Shown one piece after another: positions 1 to 7,333 of a stretch of DNA of 9,598 nt; positions within the stretch are counted from its first letter, which is position 1; every line of letters begins with the position of its first letter. A program made the position numbers and the translations under genes. The DNA is from Opitutales bacterium (GTDB lineage: Bacteria > Verrucomicrobiota > Verrucomicrobiia > Opitutales > Intestinicryptomonadaceae), in assembly GCA_021641325.1 (NCBI GenBank), contig JAJXPD010000077.1, forward strand, positions 1 through 9,598. Reading direction: 5' to 3'. The notes under the pieces are model-generated. The model had not been told where the DNA came from. It saw only the letters and a program-made list of their open reading frames with translations, and did not search any database.

Positions 1-435
<435 letters not shown>

Positions 436-445
436 CAGGCTGCAG

Positions 446-612
446 GGCGCGAGTCGCGCCTCCCTACGGAACTTCGTTCCTTTCTGTGATAATGCGCGGC
501 AAGTATACTTGCCGCTTTTCTTGTTTAGTCCCGTATTGGCTTCGCCAATTACTGGCGTTAGGGATTGCTGAATGTTTGCAAGAAACCAATCAAAATAGAC
601 GCGCTTTGCGCG
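446..612 (+). repeat. Structured repeat A, copy A1 (five hairpins)
   Basis: This 167-nt unit contains five hairpins in order. H1 is GGCGCG/CGCGCC (446-460, loop AGT). H2 is GGAAC/GTTCC (468-480, loop TTC). H3 is the perfect palindrome 496-515, GCGGCAAGTATACTTGCCGC. H4 is ATTGGC/GCCAAT (535-549, loop TTC). H5 is CGCGC/GCGCG (600-612, loop TTT). The single-stranded block AGAAACCAAT (581-590) before H5 is also conserved. The same architecture recurs at 8787-8952 and 8953-9118. A sixth, less regular stem follows, GCGAA (622-626) with TTCGC (643-647), around the conserved ACATGGATTC. No plausible gene is seen here: short open frames run through the hairpins without ribosome binding sites. Confidence 0.85.
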
Positions 613-666
613 GAGAAAAGAGCGAAAATTTCACAACATGGATTCGCCGCAAACCGCCCAACTCCA

Positions 667-819
667 CTTTTATCCCAACGCATTCTAAAAATCTTCTGCG
701 CCGTGCGCTGTAAATTTAGGGGCGTTAGAGTGCCGTTCAGGCGGTGGCTTTCACGCGCTTGCGGGTGCGTGGCGTACGCGGCTTTCCGCAAACATTAGAC
801 AACTGACGAAACGCCCTAC
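667..819 (+). repeat. Structured repeat B, copy B1 (degenerate palindrome)
   Basis: This is the first B unit, joined directly to A1. It opens with the B 5' segment TATCCCAACGCATTC (671-685) and the shared TCTAAAAATCTTC (684-696), then the left palindrome arm with GAGTGCCGTTCAGGCGG (728-744) and GTGCGTGGCGTAC (765-777). The right arm is damaged: the apical NNNCGTAC octamer found in the other B copies is missing after GGCGTAC, and a local GCGG/CCGC hairpin (778-789) follows instead. The unit ends GAAACGCCCTAC (808-819), the same end as B4. Confidence 0.7.
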
Positions 820-820
820 T

Positions 821-999
821 CTACTTTTCCCCCAGCGCATTCTAAAAAAACTTCGTGCGCCAGCACTCACTATTCAGGCGCGTCAAAATGCCGTTCAGGC
901 GGTGGCTTTGCGAGTGGCTCAGGGTGCGTGGCGTACTGACGTACGCGAGCAGTCTGAGACACTCGCGAAACGCCGCATCAACGGCATTTTCACGCGCCT
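821..999 (+). repeat. Structured repeat B, copy B2 (124-nt imperfect palindrome)
   Basis: The 5' part has a stem GCGCA (835-839) with TGCGC (855-859) around an A-rich loop. The main element is a long imperfect palindrome: left arm 876-936, apical loop TGAC (937-940), right arm 941-999. The arms pair along nearly 60 positions, from AGGCGCGT at the base to GGCGTAC/GTACGC(G) at the tip, with a few conserved mismatches. The right end runs into the 3' end of the convergent transporter gene and supplies its stop codon. Positions 902-974 match B4 (9382-9454) at all but one base. Confidence 0.85.
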
Positions 1000-2312
1000 A
1001 AGAAGCGGAGGGATATGTAGACAGTCGATATCGAGAGGGAGATTAGAACCACAACTACCCCGTTTTTCAAAAACTGCATGAACGAAATCGGGCAGCCGTG
1101 CTTTGCCGCGTTTTCGGAAACTATGACGTTTGCCGCCGCGCCGATTAGGGTCATGTTTCCGCCCAAGCACGCGCCGAGCGAGAGACACCACCAGAGCGGG
1201 AGGGCATATTCCGCGCCCATGGAATTGCGGATTTCGGAAATCATGGGAGCCATGGTCGCGGTGTAGGGAATGTTGTCAATCACGCCGGAAATCACGCCCG
1301 ACGCCCACAGAATCATCAGAGCCGTCGCCGACTGCGAGCCGTGCGTAATTTTCAGAACTTCCTCGGCCATGAGCTTTATGCCGCCCGACGCCTCCAAGCC
1401 GCCGACTATTACAAACAGCCCGATGAAGAAGAAAATCGTGTTCCATTCGACCTCCTTGAAGATGTCGGCGGGCTTTTCGAAAATCAGCAAAATGCTCGCG
1501 CCGAAAAGCGCGACGACCGACGTTTCGATTTTGAGAATGCCGTGGAGCATGAAGCCCGCAATCACAAGAAACAGCACGAGCAGCGAACGCACCGTAAGGC
1601 GCATATCGACGATTTTCGAGAATGAGTTGTCGATTTTCGCAATCTGCGCCATGCGTTCTGGGGTAGTTTTGAGCGAGTGCCTGAACGCGAACGCAAGAAA
1701 CAGAACCGTCGCGAAAAATATCGCGAACACGATTCCCGTAAGCTCTTCGAGAAAATCGACAAACGACAGCCCCGCCGCGCTTCCGATAATGATGTTCGGA
1801 GGGTCGCCAATGAGAGTCGCCGTGCCGCCGATGTTCGAGGCGAAAATTTCGGTAAGCAGAAACGGCACGCAGGGGACGTCGAGCTTTTTGCAAATCGCGA
1901 AAGTAATAGGCATGACGAGAATGACGGTCGTTACGTTGTCGAGAAACGCGCTGACAAGCGCGGTAAAAAGCCCGAGCGAAACCAGAATGAGCACGGGGCG
2001 TCCGCGCGTCTTCTTCATGATTGCGTTGGCAAGGTAGGTGAAGATTCCGCTGCGGGTCGTGATTGAGACAATAATCATCATCGCAATCAGCAGGAATATG
2101 ACGTTGAAGTCTATGAAATTTACAAAATAGTTCGGGTTGGGAGAGCCGTCGGGAAGGGATTTCGTCTGCCCCACAAGCCCCAAGAGAATCGCCAAGCACG
2201 CCCCCACGAGAGCCACGACCGATTTCGAAACGATTTCGGCGGCGATAAACACATACGCCAAAAGCAGCAAGCCCGCCGACACTGCGACGGAATTTGCCGC
2301 AACCCAATTCAT
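990..2312 (-). CDS. ArsB/NhaD-type ion transporter (CitMHS-like permease)
   Basis: This is an inner-membrane secondary transporter of the ArsB/NhaD/P-protein group (PF03600-like fold), whose members move Na+/H+, arsenite or organic anions; the substrate cannot be read from the sequence. The 440-residue product has about 11-13 hydrophobic segments and the internal inverted-repeat hallmarks of the family: ASNIGGTATLIGDPPNI (residues 158-174) in the first half and GGNMTLIGAAANVI (384-397) in the second, each after an acidic/Asn loop (FLDNVTT at 123-129, VIDNIPYTA at 344-352). ATG 2312 is preferred because GGAAG lies 5 nt upstream; ATG 2324, four codons earlier, has no ribosome binding site, and the frame stays open to 2408 without family-like sequence. 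The C-terminal Leu-Gly-Ala-stop is encoded inside repeat B2. The gene is transcribed divergently from purE. NhaD is a reasonable guess, but ArsB-like alternatives remain open. Confidence 0.88.
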   Translation of the reverse strand: MNWVAANSVAVSAGLLLLAYVFIAAEIVSKSVVALVGACLAILLGLVGQTKSLPDGSPNPNYFVNFIDFNVIFLLIAMMIIVSITTRSGIFTYLANAIMKKTRGRPVLILVSLGLFTALVSAFLDNVTTVILVMPITFAICKKLDVPCVPFLLTEIFASNIGGTATLIGDPPNIIIGSAAGLSFVDFLEELTGIVFAIFFATVLFLAFAFRHSLKTTPERMAQIAKIDNSFSKIVDMRLTVRSLLVLFLVIAGFMLHGILKIETSVVALFGASILLIFEKPADIFKEVEWNTIFFFIGLFVIVGGLEASGGIKLMAEEVLKITHGSQSATALMILWASGVISGVIDNIPYTATMAPMISEIRNSMGAEYALPLWWCLSLGACLGGNMTLIGAAANVIVSENAAKHGCPISFMQFLKNGVVVVLISLSISTVYISLRFLGA

Positions 2313-2416
2313 TAAATCTTCCATATAAAAAACTGCGATTATGCGGAAAAATCGTCCGTTTTTATAAATATTGCAATCGAAAAAATTTTGTGAAAAAATG
2401 CGCGGCAAAAATCGAA
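2313..2416. promoter_or_regulatory. Divergent intergenic region, transporter / purE
   Basis: This 104-nt AT-rich gap must hold promoters for both flanking genes. On the plus strand TTGCAA (2371-2376), a 17-nt spacer and AAAAAT (2394-2399) is a weak sigma70-like pair ahead of purE. No convincing pair is visible on the minus strand, and purE has no ribosome binding site. No purine riboswitch or PurR-like palindrome was recognised. Confidence 0.3.
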
Positions 2417-2920
2417 ATGGACATGGAAAACAAACCTCTTGTAAGCATAGTTTTGGGAAGCGTCAGCGACTGGGACACAATGCAGCACTGCGCCGCGACC
2501 CTCGAAAAATTCGGAATCCCCTACGAGCGCAACATCGCAAGCGCGCACCGCACTCCCGCAAAGGCGTGCGAAATAGCGTCCACGGCGATGGAGCGCGGCG
2601 TGAAAGTAATTATAGCCGCCGCGGGCGGCGCGGCGCATCTTGCGGGAGTGCTTGCGGCGCACACGCAGCTGCCCGTGCTTGGAGTGCCCATGAAAGGCTG
2701 GGCGACCGACGGAATGGACTCGCTTCTTTCGACGGTTCAAATGCCGCGCGGAATACCCGTTATGACGCTCGCGATAGGCAAGGCGGGCGCGGTAAACGCG
2801 GCGGTGTCGGCGTTGCAGATACTTGCCCTTTCCGACGCCGGCTACGCGCAAAAACTCGCCGACTTCCGCAGGAGGCAGACCGAAGAGGTCTTGGCGGCAA
2901 AATTCCCCGACGAAAAATAA
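2417..2920 (+). CDS. purE: N5-carboxyaminoimidazole ribonucleotide mutase PurE (class I)
   Basis: PurE converts N5-CAIR to 4-carboxy-AIR in de novo purine synthesis in the cytoplasm; class I enzymes act after PurK. The 167-residue product has the family motifs in order: GSVSDWDTM (residues 14-22, phosphate binding with the key Asp), ASAHRTP (41-47, the catalytic His44 loop), AAGGAAHLAGVLAAHT (68-83), and MDSLLSTVQMPRGIPV (100-115) followed by AIGKAGAVNAA (119-129). The length matches bacterial class I PurE. ATG 2417 or ATG 2423 could start translation; the frame is open from 2294, but that extension is not PurE-like. No Shine-Dalgarno sequence is visible for either ATG. Its TAA overlaps the next gene's ATG by one base (TAATG), so the two are probably translated together. 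purK is not in the window. Confidence 0.96.
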   Translation: MDMENKPLVSIVLGSVSDWDTMQHCAATLEKFGIPYERNIASAHRTPAKACEIASTAMERGVKVIIAAAGGAAHLAGVLAAHTQLPVLGVPMKGWATDGMDSLLSTVQMPRGIPVMTLAIGKAGAVNAAVSALQILALSDAGYAQKLADFRRRQTEEVLAAKFPDEK

Positions 2921-3738
2921 TGCCGCAGAAAATCGGATTTCCCGCAGGAGTGCTCGGCGAAAACCCGCTGAGGCTCGACGTGCTTGCGGCAAACGCGCCG
3001 CACTTTGTCGCGCTCGACAAACCCGCAGGCATTTTGCTGGACTCGTACCTCGGCTCGCCGAAAGGCAAGTCGGTAATGCTCGCCATGCGCGACACGCCCG
3101 AAAAGCCCGAATTCAAGCGGCTCGGTATAGTCTCGCCCTACGCGGTCAACCAAGTCGATTTCGAAATATCGGGCGCGGCGGTGGTCGCGTGCGACAAGGA
3201 TACGTCGGTAAAAATGCGCAACGCAATGTGGTCGGAGGCTATGGAATTTCAGTACCTGCTGCTGGCAAAACCCGTAAAGCCCCTCGAAGACGTCTTCGAC
3301 GCCGACCTGCCCATTCTCATGCACGAGGAACGCCCCGTGTGGCTTGTCTCGCACAGATTCGGGAAAAAGGCGCGGACGCGCTTCGAGATAGTCGAAACCG
3401 TCGGCGCGTTCCAGCTCTGGCGGGCGACGACGCGCACAGTGCGCCCGCACCAAATACGCGTGCACGCAAACGAAAACGGGCTGAAAGTAATAGGGGAGCA
3501 GCTGTACTCGCGCACGCCGCACGTCTATATGTCCGACCTAAAAGAGGAACGCTACAAAATAGGCTTCGGCGAAGAGGAGCGTCCGCTCTACCCGCACATT
3601 TCAATCCACCTGTCGAAAATAACTTTCGACGGCGCGGAGACGGGCTGCGACGGGGTCGGGAAAGTCGAGATAAACTCGCCGCTTCCGAAAGGCTTTGCAA
3701 CGCAGCTCAAACGCCTCGGCTTCAAAACCCGCGCGTAA
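2920..3738 (+). CDS. Divergent RluA-family RNA pseudouridine synthase
   Basis: Enzymes of this family isomerise uridine to pseudouridine in rRNA or tRNA. The 272-residue product keeps the fold landmarks: FVALDKPAGILL (residues 29-40, the usual DKPAG entry), an active-site segment VNQVDFEISG (76-85), RTVRPHQIRVHANENG (172-187) and VIGEQLYS (190-197), corresponding to the RxHQIRVH...GDxLY block, then HISIHLSKITF (226-236) and a SPLPKGF tail (253-259). The catalytic Asp of HRLDxxTSG is retained as Asp80, but the preceding His-Arg is replaced by Asn-Gln, which is atypical. No S4 domain is present at the N terminus. ATG 2920 overlaps purE's stop (TAATG), giving translational coupling. The target base cannot be deduced, so no RluA/C/D symbol is assigned; a non-catalytic RNA-binding role is possible but less likely because the Asp is kept. 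Confidence 0.82.
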   Translation: MPQKIGFPAGVLGENPLRLDVLAANAPHFVALDKPAGILLDSYLGSPKGKSVMLAMRDTPEKPEFKRLGIVSPYAVNQVDFEISGAAVVACDKDTSVKMRNAMWSEAMEFQYLLLAKPVKPLEDVFDADLPILMHEERPVWLVSHRFGKKARTRFEIVETVGAFQLWRATTRTVRPHQIRVHANENGLKVIGEQLYSRTPHVYMSDLKEERYKIGFGEEERPLYPHISIHLSKITFDGAETGCDGVGKVEINSPLPKGFATQLKRLGFKTRA

Positions 3739-3743
3739 TTTTT

Positions 3744-3772
3744 TTGACATTCAGGCAAAGCTCCGCAATATT
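3744..3772 (+). promoter_or_regulatory. Sigma70-like promoter, placed for a leaderless mRNA
   Basis: A perfect -35 box TTGACA (3744-3749) is followed by a 17-nt spacer and AATATT (3767-3772, 4 of 6 matches to TATAAT). A start 6-7 nt after the -10 box falls on the ATG at 3779, and there is no ribosome binding site in between. The promoter begins just after the pseudouridine synthase stop codon. Confidence 0.5.
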
Positions 3773-3778
3773 TTCCGA

Positions 3779-5209
3779 ATGAAAAAGATGTTGCGGAGGT
3801 TTCTTATTGCAAATTGTCTAACGCTTGCCCTGTGCGCAAGCGCAATCGGGGCGGAAAACGCGGATATGCAAAAATACGCGCCCGAAGATTTCAGAAACTA
3901 TTTCGGGCTTGCGTGGAACTCGACGCCTGCCGAAATTCTGCAATACTGCAAAAACGTGGGGCACACATGCGTAATGTACAAGGAGGGCATGGAAAGGAAT
4001 CCGCTCTCCGACGGCATGACTTTCGTGATTGAAACGCCCGAATACGCGGCGTATCGGCGGACAATCGACCTGTCGAAAAAATACACAAAAGAGGAAATCG
4101 CGAAAATCGAAAGCCTCTGCGCAGTCGCCTTTCCCGAAAAGCCGTTCCCGCAGAACATGGCGACGGGCTGGTTCTTCAACAAAAACCAAGTGAGCATGCA
4201 GCTCGACATGCAGCAAAAGGCGGTTCACGACATCATAATAAAAAGGATTTTCGAGCGCGTCGAAAAAATCGAAAAGCGCAACCCCCGCTTCAAATTCGCG
4301 GGATTCTCGTGGGACGTTCCGCAGCCCTACGGCGACTTCAACATATACGTCGAAAAATCGAAAAACAGAAACAGGCAAACCACCCTCTCCCACTGGACGG
4401 GCTTCGACGGAACGCCCGAACGCGCGGGAATCAAGCACGACTACCCCACATATTTCGAGGGCTATTTCGAATTCTACCGCGCCCTCATGGAACGCGCCCG
4501 CGCGAAAAATCCGCAGGCGAAATTCATAGTAGAACCATACGACATCTACCACGACTGGATTAGACACGCCGAAAGCGAATTCATAAAATCGAAGGGCGCG
4601 GACGTAAAAAAATACATGCCCGACTTCATCTGGGCGGAGGGGCGCGGAACGGCTTTTGTCAACGACGCCCGAATCTTCAAGTCGGGGCTGTTCACAAAGC
4701 GCGACGTGGGGAACTCGTGCCCCGCCGAATTTGCCGAGCAAAAAGTGCGCGCAACGGCGTCAGCCGCCGCAAAGGCCGGCGCGTGGACCGCGTTCTTCGG
4801 ACGCTACGGCGGCTACAACACAGCACCGTACGCAAAATCGATACGCGACATCGCAGCCCGCGTGAAGCTCGCAAAACTTATCCCCGTGTGGGAGAACCTC
4901 AACAACACGCCGCTTTCGGAAAGAAAACTCGAAAAAGGAGTCTACCAAAGCCCGACCGCGCACATGTCCGCCGACGCGTACTCTGCGGTGCGTCCGCAGG
5001 GCGACGGCATGTTCTTTGTGTTCATTACCGACAACGGCTCGGTAAAAATTCCGCAGGGCAAAAAGCTCGACAAGGTCGTGTACCTCGACGGAATTTTCGG
5101 CGAATGCGGAGTCGTGCCGAACGGCATTCTCAAAAACGCGGACGGGGCAATCTACCCGATAACGGGAGGTCTTGCGGGGCAGGCGTTCTTTGCAAAGTTT
5201 AAACGGTAG
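3779..5209 (+). CDS. Exported protein of unknown family, possible TIM-barrel
   Basis: I do not recognise the family. The 476-residue product starts with a typical type I signal peptide: basic MKKMLRR, a hydrophobic core (residues 8-20) and a likely cleavage after ASAIGA (residue 25), so it should act outside the inner membrane. The mature part is rich in Trp, Tyr, Phe and acidic residues. Several predicted strands end in acidic or aromatic residues (FAGFSWDV 173-180, FIVEPYDIYHDW 249-260, DFIWAEGRG 282-290, AGAWTAFFGRYGG 333-345), a pattern seen in (beta/alpha)8 glycoside hydrolases. The C-terminal part (about 405-470) looks like a small beta domain (GMFFVFITDNGSVKIP, VVYLDGIFG). ATG 3779 gives the signal peptide; the frame is open to 3695, inside the upstream gene. 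The next gene encodes another exported glycosidase-like protein, so a role in polysaccharide breakdown or binding is inferred, not shown. Confidence 0.75.
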   Translation: MKKMLRRFLIANCLTLALCASAIGAENADMQKYAPEDFRNYFGLAWNSTPAEILQYCKNVGHTCVMYKEGMERNPLSDGMTFVIETPEYAAYRRTIDLSKKYTKEEIAKIESLCAVAFPEKPFPQNMATGWFFNKNQVSMQLDMQQKAVHDIIIKRIFERVEKIEKRNPRFKFAGFSWDVPQPYGDFNIYVEKSKNRNRQTTLSHWTGFDGTPERAGIKHDYPTYFEGYFEFYRALMERARAKNPQAKFIVEPYDIYHDWIRHAESEFIKSKGADVKKYMPDFIWAEGRGTAFVNDARIFKSGLFTKRDVGNSCPAEFAEQKVRATASAAAKAGAWTAFFGRYGGYNTAPYAKSIRDIAARVKLAKLIPVWENLNNTPLSERKLEKGVYQSPTAHMSADAYSAVRPQGDGMFFVFITDNGSVKIPQGKKLDKVVYLDGIFGECGVVPNGILKNADGAIYPITGGLAGQAFFAKFKR

Positions 5210-5244
5210 CGCTTGACTTTTCGGCGAAAAAAACGCTTTTTATT
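5208..5244 (+). terminator. Weak intrinsic terminator candidate
   Basis: An inner stem TTTTC/GAAAA (5218-5222 with 5226-5230, loop GGC) is framed by AGCG (5208-5211) and CGCT (5234-5237) and followed by TTTTTATT. The stem is AT-rich and interrupted and overlaps the stop codon, so termination is probably partial. Confidence 0.35.
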
Positions 5245-5288
5245 CAAATTTGACACAATAAATATATAGATAGAAGGAGAAAACATAC

Positions 5289-6950
5289 ATGACAAGACTC
5301 ACCCTTGCAACGTTCTGCGCCGCAACGGCAATGCTGTCGTTCGGATGCGCGTCGAGACCCGACGTTTCGAAAGTCGGCGACAACCGCGTGGAATACAAAT
5401 TTGAGGACAACAAAAAGCCCCTCGTAAACCCCGGAATGGGCTGGGTGCACCACTACTATTCTGGCAGAACGGGCAACTACGGCTACTACCTGAAACCGTC
5501 CGACTCTCTCGACTGGTTTCCGGGGGCAAACGTGCAGTACATGCGCATTCCGTGGGCTTTTGTAGAGCCCAAAGAGGGAGAATACAACTGGTCGGTCTTC
5601 GACACGCCCGCGCAACGCTATGTGCAAAGCGGCAAACAGTTCGCAATCCGCATAAACTGCTGCGAACACTGGATTCCGTGGGCGACACCCAAGTGGCTTA
5701 AAGACAAGGGCTGCAAAGGCGTACAGTTCACAGTCCGCCGCGGGCCCGACCCCAACGGCGCATGCTGGGAACCCGACTATCTCGACCCCATTTATCTCGA
5801 ACACCTCGAACGCCTCATAAAGAACCTCGCCGCCCGCTACGACGGCAACCCGAACGTTGCGTTTATCGACATCGGCACTTTCGGACTCTGGGGCGAAGGA
5901 CACACGGGCGCAAGCAGCAGGCTTCCCCGCGACGTGCAAATAAAGGCGGTCAAGCTGCAAATCGACATCTACACGAAATACTTCAAAAAGACGCAACTCT
6001 GCATTAGCGACGACGTAGACGGCTGGAAGGAACAGGAAAAATTCCCCGTGCTCGACTACGCCCGCGCAAAGGGCGTCTCGCTTCGCGACGACTCGATTCT
6101 GGTTGACATTCCCGAAGCCCCGAACCCCAACAAAAAGGGGCACAAAAAGGCGTCGTGGTACCACGACGGACTCGCGGGAAAATACTGGCCGACAATGCCC
6201 GTAATCGTCGAACACGAGCACTACGGACTTTCAAAAGCCCGCGGCGCGTGGAAGGGCGAATGGCTCGAAAACAGCGTGGAAGCCTACCACTGCTCTTTCC
6301 TCTCAATCCACTGGTGGCCCGAACAGTTCTACAAGGAAAACAGGAAGTCAATCGAACGCATCAATTTGAGACTCGGATACAGACTCAATTTGAAGTCGCT
6401 CGAAATGCCGAAGTCGGTTGAAATCGGCGAACGCTTCCCCGTGCGCTTCGCGTGGGCAAACGTGGGCGTCGCGCCGTTCTACGCGGGCGGATACGCGACA
6501 ATCACAATCAAGGACAAAAAAGGCGGCATAGTGGCGGTTCTCGTTGACGACACACTGAACCTCTCGACACTCCCCGTGGCGGAAAAGGGCAAAGAAAAAG
6601 TCGTTTCGAGCACAAAGACATTCAACATCGGCTTCCTCAACCCCAAGGAATTCTTCAACGAATTTACGCTCAATATGGAAAAGCGCGACGGCGCGGAATT
6701 CTACGGCGCGCCCGTAGTTCCCGCAACAAAGGCGGGCAAGTACGACGTCTACGTCTCGGTGGGCATGCGCGACGGCACTCCGCAAATCGCGCTTCCGCTC
6801 GACCTGCCGACGGACGGACACAAACGCTATAAAATCGGCACAATCCGCGTGAAAGAGCCGAGCGTCCCAGGGGTTGAAATCAAGACGCCCGAAAACGCGC
6901 CGCTCTCAACGATGGACTACGACGCCAGCGGCAAAAAATTCAAGTGGTAA
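5289..6950 (+). CDS. DUF4832-type glycosidase-like lipoprotein
   Basis: The 553-residue product is probably an exported lipoprotein: MTRLTLATFC, a hydrophobic stretch and then LSFGC with Cys20 as the candidate lipidation site (a relaxed lipobox, since Ser is at -3 and Phe at -2). VNPGMGW (46-52) is the conserved opening of DUF4874/DUF4832 proteins. A TIM-barrel-like region follows, with MRIPWAFVEPKEGEYNW (85-101), IRINCCEHWIPWATPKW (120-136) and FIDIGTFGLWGEGH (192-205). Glu203 and Glu308/Glu310 (VIVEHEH) are candidate acidic active-site residues. The C-terminal region from about 360 (LGYRLNLKSLEMPKSVEIGE) to 520 is the DUF4832 beta-rich part. The start is supported by AGGAG at 5275-5279, 9 nt upstream. 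It lies 79 nt after the other exported gene in the same direction and is followed by a strong terminator. No enzymatic activity has been firmly assigned to the family, to my knowledge. Confidence 0.85.
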   Translation: MTRLTLATFCAATAMLSFGCASRPDVSKVGDNRVEYKFEDNKKPLVNPGMGWVHHYYSGRTGNYGYYLKPSDSLDWFPGANVQYMRIPWAFVEPKEGEYNWSVFDTPAQRYVQSGKQFAIRINCCEHWIPWATPKWLKDKGCKGVQFTVRRGPDPNGACWEPDYLDPIYLEHLERLIKNLAARYDGNPNVAFIDIGTFGLWGEGHTGASSRLPRDVQIKAVKLQIDIYTKYFKKTQLCISDDVDGWKEQEKFPVLDYARAKGVSLRDDSILVDIPEAPNPNKKGHKKASWYHDGLAGKYWPTMPVIVEHEHYGLSKARGAWKGEWLENSVEAYHCSFLSIHWWPEQFYKENRKSIERINLRLGYRLNLKSLEMPKSVEIGERFPVRFAWANVGVAPFYAGGYATITIKDKKGGIVAVLVDDTLNLSTLPVAEKGKEKVVSSTKTFNIGFLNPKEFFNEFTLNMEKRDGAEFYGAPVVPATKAGKYDVYVSVGMRDGTPQIALPLDLPTDGHKRYKIGTIRVKEPSVPGVEIKTPENAPLSTMDYDASGKKFKW

Positions 6951-6993
6951 ACCCCGCCGCGCAAACAACACAACGCGCGACAAATAAAAACAC

Positions 6994-7028
6994 AAACCGC
7001 ACTCCCAACGGAGCGCGGTTTTTTGTTT
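6994..7028 (+). terminator. Rho-independent terminator after the DUF4832 gene
   Basis: The stem AAACCGC (6994-7000) / GCGGTTT (7015-7021), an A-C internal mismatch, then CTCC/GGAG around the loop CAAC, is followed by TTTTTTGTTTT. It lies 44 nt after the stop at 6950. This is a textbook intrinsic terminator for the plus-strand transcription unit. Confidence 0.85.
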
Positions 7029-7088
7029 TGAGAAAACGCCAGAGAGAAACAGCCCCTTAGTGTTTTGCCTTTTCATAAAGCTAATACA

Positions 7089-7110
7089 AAAAAATGCGAA
7101 AGCATTTTTT
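7089..7110. terminator. AT-rich bidirectional hairpin
   Basis: A perfect 9-bp stem AAAAAATGC (7089-7097) / GCATTTTTT (7102-7110) is capped by a GAAA tetraloop. T-runs occur at the 3' side on both strands, so it could terminate transcription arriving from either direction, including read-through from recA on the minus strand. The low GC of the stem makes it weaker than the terminator at 6994. Confidence 0.5.
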
Positions 7111-7164
7111 AAGAAATCGGCAATCCGCATACTAATCTAAAAAACTTCATGCGCGGCTGTGCGC

Positions 7165-7224
7165 GGGGGGACAGGCGGAAATTTTCGCGGTAGCGAAAAC
7201 CGCCTTTTGGGGGCGGCAGCCCCC
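7165..7224. repeat. Paired-hairpin module C1
   Basis: A G6 tract (7165-7170) precedes hairpin I: GGCGG (7174-7178), a 3-nt bulge AAA, TTTTCGC (7182-7188), loop GGTA, GCGAAAA (7193-7199), CCGCC (7200-7204). Four bases later comes hairpin II, GGGGGC (7209-7214), loop GGCA, GCCCCC (7219-7224). The same plan is repeated at 7334-7392. There is no T-tract, so it is not a standard terminator. Confidence 0.75.
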
Positions 7225-7333
7225 TCTGCGGCGTGCAGGCTCCAGCCTGCCGCGCTGCTTAGGCTTGTCAAGCTGAACGAAGAAATGCGGCTTTGCGTAG
7301 CGAGGCGCAGGGAGCGTACCGCACTCTGGCTAA
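7225..7333. other. Structured spacer between modules C1 and C2
   Basis: No gene is visible. The stretch holds a strong hairpin, GCAGGCT (7235-7241) with AGCCTGC (7244-7250), closed partly by GCGGC/GCCGC, and then a longer imperfect fold from TGCGG (7286-7290) to CCGCA (7319-7323) enclosing TGCG/CGCA. Together with C1 and C2 this makes about 250 nt of nearly continuous potential secondary structure. Confidence 0.45.

Noticed and set aside
486..798. Open frames of 75-77 codons on both strands across A1 and B1, with peptides such as KKPIKIDAL and SASILIGF recurring in frames over A2 and A3
   Set aside because: The peptides follow the nucleotide conservation of the hairpin repeat, lack ribosome binding sites and starts in conserved positions, and shift frame between copies. 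Better explained as shadows of structured repeats.
446..999. CRISPR array
   Set aside because: Repeats are 100-170 nt, imperfect and palindromic, without short identical repeats or regular unique spacers, and no cas gene is present.
1276..2307. Long open frames opposite or in another frame of the transporter gene (for example 1276-2307 minus, 1270-2037 plus)
   Set aside because: Arg- and Ser-rich low-quality translations overlapping a clear membrane transporter; typical GC-driven shadow frames.
5250..5268. TTGACA (5250-5255) and TATATA (5263-5268) as a promoter for the DUF4832 gene
   Set aside because: The spacing is only 7 nt, far short of the 16-18 nt needed; no properly spaced partner was found.
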